Source: Fratercula arctica
Lineage: Eukaryota; Chordata; Aves; Charadriiformes; Alcidae
NCBI GenBank assembly: GCA_947846985.1
Contig: CANTUZ010000010.1
Span: 22,739,095-22,803,094, forward strand
Length of the DNA: 64,000 nt
Direction: 5' to 3'
Part shown: piece by piece, positions 37,947 to 46,500 of the stretch
Numbering within the stretch: the first letter of the stretch is position 1
Layout of the letters: every line of letters begins with the position of its first letter
Translations under genes and position numbers: made by a program
The notes under the pieces: model-generated
Told to the model about the DNA's origin: nothing
The model's input: only the letters and a program-made list of their open reading frames with translations
Databases searched by the model: none

Positions 37947-37973
37947 CCCCCCCCCCCCCCCCCCACCCCCCCC
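37947..37973. repeat. C18-A-C8 homopolymer tract
   Basis: Eighteen C bases, one A and eight C bases in the presumed 5'UTR or core promoter. The other strand has the matching G-rich sequence, which could form a G-quadruplex. The run length is prone to sequencing error. Confidence 0.9.
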
Positions 37974-38054
37974 ACCGCCCGCCCCGCCGCCGCGGGAAGC
38001 GGCGGGGCTGCAGTGCCCGCATCCCCGGGCAGCCGTGCCGCCCTCTCCGTCGCT

Positions 38055-38208
38055 ATGGGCCGCGGGGTCGGCCCGCTCCGCCGTTTGCTGCTGTCGCTTC
38101 TACTTCTACCCACCGCCGGGACGGGAGGACGGGGAGATGCCTTAAGGGTGGGGGAACCGGAGGCGGCGGCGGAGGAGATGATGGAGTACCGCGACCCTTG
38201 TAAAGCCG
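38055..38208 (+). CDS. TLL2: TLL2 (tolloid-like 2) exon 1: signal peptide and start of propeptide
   Basis: TLL2 is a secreted zinc metalloprotease of the BMP1/tolloid (astacin) family that cleaves procollagens, chordin and related matrix proteins. The ATG has a good Kozak context (G at -3 and +4). The encoded start MGRGVGPLRRLLLSLLLLPT is a signal peptide with a basic n-region and a Leu-rich core. An acidic stretch follows and then Glu-Tyr-Arg-Asp-Pro-Cys-Lys-Ala. The Asp-Pro-Cys-Lys-Ala motif closes exon 1 in BMP1, TLL1 and TLL2, where the next Ala codon is split after its first base. Here the exon also ends on a single G before GTAGGG. The position downstream of TM9SF3 on the same strand matches the human gene order as I recall it and favours TLL2 over its paralogues. 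The 5' end of the mRNA is unknown. The protease and CUB/EGF exons lie beyond the window. Confidence 0.85.
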
Positions 38209-39647
38209 GTAGGGGAGAGCGGGAGCGGGCGGTAACTCCGGGAGAAGTTTGCAAGGACGGTGGTGGCGGACAGGTGTCCCTCACAAGCGCTTCTCGGTAA
38301 CCTCCCGGTGCCGTCCGCCACCGGTCCCCGGCTCACCTGGCCGCGGCGGGAGCCCCCTCGGCATCCCGCCGCTCTCCCGCATCCCAGCGGGCACCCGTCC
38401 CGCCGGTGAGGAGAGGGGAGGGGGGGGTGTGTGTGTGTTTCTGGTTGCCCCGCTGCCCCCGTTACCTACCGGTCGCAGCCCCGGGTAGTTTTTTTTTTTT
38501 TTTTTTTTTTTTTTGTTGTGGGTTTTTTTTTTTTAAATTTAGTTTTTTAAAAAACTGTTGTTTTTTTCTTAAAAAATTATCTCACACTGCCCCCATCTTT
38601 TCTCTCCCCCACCTGTTATCCGCCCCCCTCCCACGCCCGATCTCCTCTGCAAAGCTGCAGGGAAGTGCTCGGCGGCGCTTTGCGTTTTGGTGGGGTCGTT
38701 CCGCCCTCCCCCCCCCCGCCTTGCCCCTCCCGCCCATCTCAGCTTTTTCTGTGCATTTTTGCAGCCTGTCGGCAGCTGTTCCGACTTGTCCCGGGGTCCC
38801 TCCGTCCCGGAGTTGCGGTGGGAGCCCCGCGGAGGCAGGAGGACTCCGGCGCCCCGACGGCTACCGCTCTGCCCGGGGGCTCGCCCGCGGCTCCCCGGCG
38901 GGCAGGGACCGCCGCCACCACCAGCCCCGGGCTCCAGCCGAGCCTCCCTGCGAATCCCCAGACTTTACAGCTGCTTGTGGGCAAGTTACCGCATCCCTCC
39001 AGCTGCTGCCTCCCTCCCTTTTCCAGAGTTTTTCGTCCCCGTGTTAGACTGCGCTCAATTCTTCCTGAGCTCGTTGTAACCCTTTCTGACCGTTTCATTT
39101 CTCCCAAGAGCATCTGTCATCTCTATTAGCTTAATTCGAACCCAGGTTTTCCCTTTGGAAAACTGGGTCGTACTCCCGGTGTGACTGTTACTCCTTTTGG
39201 TTCCAGTGATCGGCGAATGTTGTGGTCTTGAGAATTGCTTCTCTGCCGGGAAATTGGCAATCGATACCTTGTTAGTCTTGTTCCAATTACAGATAACTTT
39301 GTGCAAAGTCCTGTTTTCTTAATACTGTAGGAATCAAAAAAAAAAAAAAAGGAAGGAGTTTCTTTGTGTGTGGTGGTTTTGGTCTCTCTTTTGAGTTGGG
39401 GCTTTGCCCCCCACAAATGCTCGCCTAGCTGTTCCTCAGTGTCCCTCGGTGATAGCTTCCCTTGTTATCAGCGCTCTCCTGACAGCTTTTAGGGGACTTG
39501 TAGCCGTATCTGCTCACATAGACGAGCAACGTCTATGAGAGCCCCTCTGTCTCGTATAGCAAGTTGTTTAACTGACCTTGTACACGGGCTGTGTTGTGAG
39601 TGGTTGATTTTATTCTAAAATTCAACTCGGTCCTCTTCTCTCCGCAG

Positions 39648-39680
39648 AGTATTCTTTTGTACAAAACATTCCCTTGATCA
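39648..39680 (+). other. Candidate 33-nt cassette exon in TLL2 intron 1
   Basis: It is preceded by a strong pyrimidine tract and acceptor (TCCTCTTCTCTCCGCAG) and followed by a consensus donor GTAAGTC. Its length is a multiple of three. Read in the phase left by exon 1 it is open and would add EYSFVQNIPLI. No such segment is known to me in the tolloid propeptide, so it may be a chance match. Confidence 0.2.
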
Positions 39681-39825
39681 GTAAGTCATTTGTGACTTGA
39701 TACATGGTTTGGTGGGGGGTTTTAAATTCTTTTTAATCAGTATGGGACCCAGCCCACGCAAATATGCTTTACTGTACTTGTGTCTACTTCTGAATGGTAA
39801 TGGCTTCATACATCTCTCTTTCCAG

Positions 39826-39876
39826 TGAAAGTAGTTGTTAATGATAGAGCTATGGTTCAGGCCTGGAGAGATGCAG
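39826..39876 (+). other. Candidate 51-nt cassette exon in TLL2 intron 1
   Basis: It follows CATCTCTCTTTCCAG and precedes GTACAG. It is also a multiple of three, phase 1 at both ends, and open in the exon 1 phase. If the split first codon follows the 33-nt segment it reads MKVVVNDRAMVQAWRDA. The donor is weaker than that of the 33-nt segment. There is no family match. Confidence 0.15.
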
Positions 39877-40787
39877 GTACAGTGCTTTGGCCTTCCTGTC
39901 TGAAAATGTATTATCCTTGCTTTCTCCTCAAAAGTACGGCATCACCTCTGGTGTGCCTCACTTGCGCTTGGGCCTGTTGGGTGTTACTGTCAGGTCAAGT
40001 ACGTGGAGGATGAGGAGTGCTCCTTTAAGGACCACATAGAGAATATTTACTTTAATTGAATTACCTGCATCAGACAGGGAACCTGTGGCAGAAAAAGAAA
40101 AAAAAAATTAATTATTTCCCCAACCTGCCACTTACCTGCCTTTACTGTAAGACCCTTTCTTTCTCCTGCAGCTCCCCCATCTTCCAGGCTCTCTGCCTCT
40201 CACTTCTGCATGTACACAGAGAAGAGCCTGGACTGCAAACGCAGCCTCCCTGCGTTGTACATCCTCACCTCCTCTCCTGGTGGGGAGAAAAACATCGCGT
40301 GTTATTCCTGTGAATTCAATCCAGTCAGGATCAATTGCAGAAACGATCTGTATATTCTGACTTCTCAGGGCTTGCCTCTAACACTTTTCCAGTGCCTTCT
40401 TTCCAATAGAGAGGAAGGAGTGAACAAGACCTCTGGAGGTCACACAGTCCTTTTCTGGAGCCCAGGGCCAGGCTGGTGTTTCTGCCAGTGCTGGCACCTC
40501 TGTCTGTGGTGGGGGCTGCCAGGCAGCCTGGCCCGGCATTGCTTTGGCTTTTGGCTTTTCTGTTGTCTGACCTGAGGCTCCAGAGCTGCCGTTTAAGTCT
40601 GCTTTTCTCCCCGAGTCTGCGTGGGTGTGGAGGACAGTACGGTGCCTTCTGCTTTGCTGCAGTCTTTCTCACCAGTGAGCGCTGTTACCCCCTCTCCTGT
40701 GTTTCAGTCTTCTTTTCTATGGACCATATGACTGACTCTTGCAGTCTGACCAGACTGGCTGTGCTTTCTGGCTCTCTGATGCGGTTT

Positions 40788-40935
40788 CACAGAATCACAG
40801 AATGATAGGGGTTGGAAGGGACCTCTGGAGATCATCTAGTCCAACCCCCCTGCCGGAGCAGGGTCACCCAGAGCAGGCTGCACAGGAAAGCATCCAGGTG
40901 GGTTTTGAATGTCTCCAGAGATGGAGACTCCACCA
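40788..40935 (-). mobile_element. CR1 retrotransposon fragment, inverted, in TLL2 intron 1
   Basis: It starts CACAGAATCACAGAATGATA and continues GGGGTTGGAAGGGACCTCTG, the reverse complement of the CR1 3' end. It ends within the conserved GATGGAGACTCCACCA. By eye it differs from the reverse complement of 37,346-37,495 at about a dozen positions, so the two belong to the same CR1 subfamily. Confidence 0.93.
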
Positions 40936-41670
40936 TGTGGAGTTTCTTTCCATGTGGGCTGTATCAACCTAAAGTGCAGAGCACTTGGGCTGTAAGACAC
41001 TCCTCCCATGCCAGTACTTCTCTCTGTGCGCTGAATGGCTCCAGTTTTTCAAGTCGGCCCCAAAACAGAGCAAGCAAGGCTTCTACCACACGGACCTGTG
41101 TCAGACCCTGCCTCTCCTCCTCCCCCTGCCTTGCATTCACAGCCTTCTTCCTCTTCCAATGTTAATAGAGCTAAGCAGGTGTTCACTGCTGAACGTCCCA
41201 AAGGGTCAGTCCAGTCAAAGCTAACAAGCGAAGAGGGCTGTTTCTGTAAGTGAGATGAGGTGAAGACACCTCTAACGGAGTTGTCCCTCCAAGATGGGCT
41301 GTCAGGACTGTTGTCTAATAAGAAGTCTATCACACTCTCTTCCTGATGTGCTGTAGCAGTGACAAGTCTTCTTAACGTCCTTGGGCCTGAGTTTCTCCAC
41401 TGGTGGGACAGTGTCAGTATTTGTCTAGAAGCATGCCTGGCGAGAGGGCAGTGATCGCAGACCTGCTAGGTTTTGCAAGGGGAAGTTTTTGATGGTCTGT
41501 GGAAACAGAGCTGGCGCCGTGAGACTTGCGGGAATGGTTCCATTGCTGCTGTAGGCACGGGCTCCTGGGCATGTCTTGTGGCTGCAGATTGTATGCAGGC
41601 TCTTGCACCATTGCGAAGACAAACTGCTGCTCCACTTACGTGTTTTCCAAAGCTGTTAAAACTACAGTGC

Positions 41671-41675
<5 letters not shown>

Positions 41676-41704
<29 letters not shown>
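41676..41704. repeat. T29 homopolymer
   Basis: An uninterrupted run of 29 T. With GCTGCAG right after it, it resembles a very strong splice acceptor, though no conserved exon follows. Confidence 0.95.
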
Positions 41705-41708
<4 letters not shown>

Positions 41709-42574
41709 CAGGCTAATGGCTGTGACCCAGAGGCCGTGATGGATTTAGATTTGGCAGGTTATGAAACGAAACTTGCCAGTTCCTCATCCTTGGAGCTCAT
41801 GCCCCAAGCTTGAGTGCAGACGGTCGACGGTTGATCTGCTAGCCTGGGAGCGAAAAACCTGGCACATGCTCCTCTCCGTTGCATTAGCGAAGGGTGTAAT
41901 CATCTCCAGCAGCAAGGCAGGACGGACAGCACAGGGCAGTAACCTCCTAAATCACTGCAACTACTGAGCTACTGGTATAAACACGTGTCCAGTTACCAGA
42001 GCTCAGCTGATGGGCCATAACCCCACTGCTGCTCAACCTCTTAACTCCAGCCATCCAGGATTTCCTTTTCTTAATCTGTGGCTGCTTTCCTGCAGCCACA
42101 GCCTTTTTGATAGGGTAGGAAGAGAGGGCAGAATGCCTGCGTGGCTGATAAAGGGGCAGTTGCGGCAGGGCTGCGCCGTGGGTTTGAGCTGTGGGGGGAG
42201 GTGGCAGTGCTACTCTGCTGGGTGGGTTTTGCTGAGTGTTGTGGCAGGTCACTGGAGCTTGTCAAAGGGAATGGTGCAAAGGTTCCTGCTCAGATCTGCT
42301 CCATTATAGATGGAAAAATGTCATAAGCCTGACACGTGCTTTGGACAGATCTGCTGCTCAGAGGGTCCAGCTAAAGACACCCAGGCCAGGGTTCACGTCT
42401 GAGTGAGGCTGCCCAACAGACAGGCAGCAGGAGAAGCTATGGATGCCTGGTAAGCAAAACAAGCGCATCCTTCTGGGGCTCCTCAGGCAAACTGGAACCA
42501 AAGGAATTAAATAGACTGCAATTCGTTCTGGTAGTTATTTTGGTGCAAGCTTATATGAACTTTAATTTGAGGTG

Positions 42575-42635
42575 AAGAGCAGAATCTCTGAGGTTCAGAG
42601 TGACCTCTGGAGTTGGTATAGTCCAACTTAAGTCA
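42575..42635 (-). mobile_element. Probable decayed CR1 3' end
   Basis: The pattern AGAATC, then GGTTCAGAGTGACCTCTGGAG, then TAGTCCAACTT, follows the order of inverted CR1 ends (GGTTGGAAGGGACCTCTGGAG, TAGTCCAACC) with several changes. It is an old copy if real. Confidence 0.45.
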
Positions 42636-44343
42636 GCAAGGGGAGGTGGGAGACACAAATAGGAAGGAGAGCTGAGCATGGAGTAATTTGTCCCCTGGAT
42701 ATTTACAGGCTTGATGACCCATTCCATCCAGTGGCAAGCCTGTGATGAGGCTCTTTTTCACTTGCCAAATGAGCAGGTGAGGAGAAAAAGCTGCACTTTG
42801 GTCTCAGCATCTTGGTTCCTAAATACTTTGGCTCCTAGTATGGTGCCTCCTGCCCTTTGTGAGCTGGAGGTGCAGTGTTGCTTCCCAAGACCTGGCATTT
42901 CCCTCGGTAGGTCATTTTCCAGGATGGGGACCATTGAGGGTGCCCTGTGTTGGAGTCCCCTGTTTCTTGGCACAGTTCTGTTTGCTCTGGCTAGGCAGTT
43001 TGTTCTCGTGTGACATGACCTGTCTATAGGTTGACCAAGTCTGAACACGGACCAAACTGCAAGTCTTGACCCTCAGGCCAATCGGGCGATGGTGTTTCTC
43101 TGTGGAGGTGTTTGTGTCGGGAGACGGCAGACCTACCTGCCCAGCCACGTCCTCCTGAGCCAGGTGCCACAAGGGTCTGGGGCTCCTGCTGCCTGCGCCA
43201 GTCTCAAGTGCCCTTCAGGAGGGTTTGCGTTGCTGAGGAGGGATTGCATATAGGTACAAATGAACCTCGCAAGCAAGTTCAGCTTCTTTCCATGAGATTT
43301 GGAGCCAGAGAAATGGCCTTTGCCCTGGGCCATTGCTTGCGGAGCTCCTGAGCAGGCGGCCCTGGCGTGGGGAGGCTGAGGAAGGGCAGTGGGGCTCTGG
43401 CGGGGAGATGGCACCGGCAAAGTGAGTTGGTCCCTGTGGATTTCGCGGAGTGCTGGGGATGTGAGCTCAGAAGGGGAAGAAGTGAGGCAGGAGGTGTGAG
43501 GAGGCACTGCTGGAGAACTGAGCAGTATTCCCATCTCCCTTGTTTCTCTCTCACTAGAAAAGTTGTTAGAGGAGCAGTTTGGCAACGATAGAGCAGCTTT
43601 TCCTGCCAAACCACTGCCCCTTCGTGGGTGGATGCTGTTTGCCCGGTTGCAGGGTACCACTGTGCATCCCTGTTCCCGCTCCATCTGCTGATTTGATCCA
43701 CCAGCTTCTAAATAGCCCATGCCAGAGCTCTCACACCATGACTGAGTGCTGTCCCGAGAGAAGCTCTCACAGAGAGCCATACACTGTGCTTTGCTGTCGT
43801 TCTGTTCCTCTGAGCTCTCCCTCTGTAAAGGCACAGCGCCTTTTGTTCTGGAGGCAGCAAATTTCCTTTGGGTTGTGGTGCAAACATCTGAAGTTGCGTG
43901 CAGATATTTCTGTGGGCAGCTGAGGAATTTACTGTTAGGAACTGAAAGCCTTGCAGGGGTAATCCAATGAGAAAGGGGAGAGAGGATCTGTAAAGTCTGG
44001 GTCACTCGAATATTGCTCGGGTTTTGAGCAGGATGCAGATGCTGTTTTCTCTATTGGAAGCACAGATCCATCACGTTACAGGGGAACTTGAAAGCTCGTT
44101 GCAGGCCATGCTGTGGATTCAGCCCACTCAATTCTTGATGAGGGCCTTCCTGCAGTCTCGCAAGTTGTCCAGTTTGGTTTGGCAATGGTGGGAGCACTGG
44201 CAGAGCATGTTCCAACCCTCCCTTTGCTTGGGAATCCCAGATTCCTGTGGAGGAACCTCATTTGCATCTTACGGATTTTCCATAAGGCTTTGAAGCCTCT
44301 GAGCTGGTGTGGAAGGTGTAGGTGAGTGGCAGTGCAGCTGTGG

Positions 44344-44372
44344 TGAAGGTACCAGTGCCTCTGGTACCTTCA
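44344..44372. repeat. Perfect 12-bp hairpin
   Basis: TGAAGGTACCAG and CTGGTACCTTCA are exact reverse complements around the 5-base loop TGCCT. Confidence 0.9.
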
Positions 44373-46500
44373 TGGGGCTCTGAGTTGTAGGAGATGGTGG
44401 TGGGCGCCAACAGCTTACCCAAGGGCACTCAGTATGGTGGTGGTGGTACTGGGAGCTGAATCCGGGTCTCCTGACATCTGAAGCCATGTGGGCTTCCAGA
44501 AGAGAAAGTTTCCTTTCTTTGCCACCAGTACTTACACACGTGCTTTGAGGGAAGAGTCTGGGATACAACCCAGTCTGTGGATTCCTTAATGCTGATGCAA
44601 ACAGTTACAGAGGAATGAGAAAGCTCTCACCAGCAACCATTCCCCTTATGTTTTCCCCCACCCCCAGTAGGTTGTGGAAAGGGTTAAATGCTCAAGGAGG
44701 AAGTTGACCGAGTCTTTTTGGGTGGTCTGGGAAAGAATGAGAGAACAGACTGTTCAGTCTTTAATTTACCTGCTTTGGGAGGTGACAGCAGGAAAACAGG
44801 TGGGTGAGGACAGGAGACACCCCGTCTTTATAAGCATTCAGCAATGCAGCCGTTTGCCGTTGGGGAGGTCGTGTTTTGCAGTGAGGGAGAGCTGCAGCAG
44901 AAGCTTTCTCCTCAAAGGGAAGGTTTAAGGTGGATTTTGTTATAATCCTAGACTATAATCCAAGAACAAGCTAATGGCTGTGGTTTAAAGAAAAAATAAC
45001 CACCAACCATTTTCTTGCAGCTTGACATCCCAGGTACAGGAGCTGTTGGCCTGGGGAATTTGAGAGCAAAACCTTATGATCCCTGGGCAAAGGAGCACTC
45101 AAGATCCGTGTCTGAAGTCCTACCAGTGTTTAGCTGTCTGTTTGGGATCTGACAAAAACGTGCTTGATCTTTCATGTTTTGTGTGGTGTGTTGGATCTGC
45201 TTGTCCTGCATAAGATGTAAAACTCGGTGCTATAGCTACACCTTGGGATTTAGCAATGGACAGGACAAAGGATGGGCAGGTTTAGGACAAAGGGCTTTTA
45301 TTTCCCTAAAGAAGCCTGGCAGGGCAAGGAAGAGGTGTTTGGAGTCGTCATGGGTACTTCTCTGCAGTAGAAGTGGAGCTTTTATTGAAGCTTGTGGTCT
45401 GGGTGCAGTTCACAGGTGTGTGCCCTTGACCGCAGCCTGCACAGGTTTGATCAATGAAGACTGCTCGTTCCTCAGGTGTTCTGTGGCATAAGATTAGTAA
45501 GTCACAGAGCCCCAGCCCAAGGCATTTGGAAACTGTGCTGCAGGCTTCAAAAGTCCATAGAGATGGGGATCTTGGTTCGAGGCACTTTCCGCTTGTGTAA
45601 TTACACTCTGTCTTCGCAGTCGTGCTTGGAGTCTTTCTTCTCCCTGTGTAGTGTGTCTACGCCTTGCTGAAGAGCCAAGCTAGTGCAAGAACAAGCTGCA
45701 CGGTACTGGTAAGCCACCTCTTTCTGATTGCTGTCCCTGTGCTGGCAGGTGTCTCCCAGGGGAGCGGCTGCTGCCCCAGTCCGAGTGGGGACGAGCTGGG
45801 TAACCGCAGGTACCCGCTGCAGCGTGTTCAGGCTCATGCGTTTGTACTTGGGAAATCGCAGGTGCTGTGCGCCTGATACGCTGGAATTTCTACCCTCTTT
45901 TCTCTAATACGTCCATTTCCTTTTTTTTTTTTGTTGTGTTGCCTTTGCTGCAGAGACCCTTGTGGTCTCTGCCCACTTCCCTCTGTTTCCTGCAGACCTG
46001 TTCTGGATGTTCCCCCATCTCCCTTTTCCTGAAGCTCTCTCCAATCCCTGCCTGAGGATTGCTCAAATCCTTCTCTGCTTTCTGTGATGCTTTCTCCCCC
46101 GGGCTGTGGGGTGCCCCATCTCCTCCCCCAGCCCAGCAGTAACTCAGGCTGTTCTCACAGTGGTCAGGAGGTTCTTCCATCCTTGCTGACCTGACAGCAG
46201 CCCTGTGCTACGGTGTGCGTTTACCTGCTGCGTTGGGCGTGATGAGCCAGTCCTGTGCAACGGGCGGTTTGCTGTAATAGAGGGGCTGCTGTCCCAGTGT
46301 CCCCTTTCCTTCCAGAAACCAGAGGGAAATGGTAGGGCCGACTTCTGTAAATCAGTGTCCAAGCTGTCTGTGCCAGGGAGATGGTGCTGGGACTGGGGAA
46401 AACACTGACCTGATGGGAAGGTCTGTATGCTGTTTTTGGAGACGGGCAGCCTTGGAAGGAAGGAGACACCTCTGATATTGAACAACCTGGTTGTCTTGGA

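Larger units (their letters stand above)
37600..39020 (+). promoter_or_regulatory. TLL2: CpG-island promoter of TLL2
   Basis: GC-rich, CpG-dense sequence surrounds the first coding exon. It contains GC boxes (GGGGCGGGG and inverse copies at about 37,796-37,887), an inverted CCAAT box (GATTGGCT at 37,909-37,916) about 140 bp upstream of the ATG, and an E-box CAGCTG at about 37,934. There is no TATA box near the expected start, which fits a dispersed CpG-island promoter. The CpG density continues past the first donor to about 39,000, interrupted by T runs at 38,489-38,534. Confidence 0.75.
38209..40787 (+). other. TLL2: TLL2 intron 1, proximal part
   Basis: It starts with donor GTAGGG and continues the CpG island to about 39,000. 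A T26 run (38,489-38,514) and a T12 run (38,523-38,534) break the island. Open frames here reach 213 codons (38,406-39,047), but they cross the T run and look like low-complexity translation. Two exon-like pieces at 39,648-39,680 and 39,826-39,876 are listed separately. A stretch near 40,425 (GACCTCTGGAGGTCAC) weakly resembles an old CR1 end. Confidence 0.7.
40936..46500 (+). other. TLL2: TLL2 intron 1, segment with T29 tract and chance ORFs
   Basis: Intermediate-GC unique sequence. It holds a T29 run at 41,676-41,704 followed by GCTGCAG, a likely decayed CR1 end near 42,575-42,635, a 10-bp hairpin at 42,076-42,101 and a 12-bp perfect hairpin at 44,344-44,372. The window's longest open frame is on the minus strand at 43,133-44,005 (290 codons). 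It has no recognised domain and is treated as chance. Confidence 0.65.

Noticed and set aside
37700..38284. 194-codon minus-strand frame across the CpG island
   Set aside because: It is the antisense of the TLL2 exon and palindrome in GC-rich DNA and encodes low-complexity Pro/Arg/Gly sequence. It repeats itself on both strands because of the palindrome.
38406..39047. 213-codon plus-strand frame after TLL2 exon 1
   Set aside because: It reads through a T26 run as polyphenylalanine, lies beyond the exon 1 donor, and has no family match.
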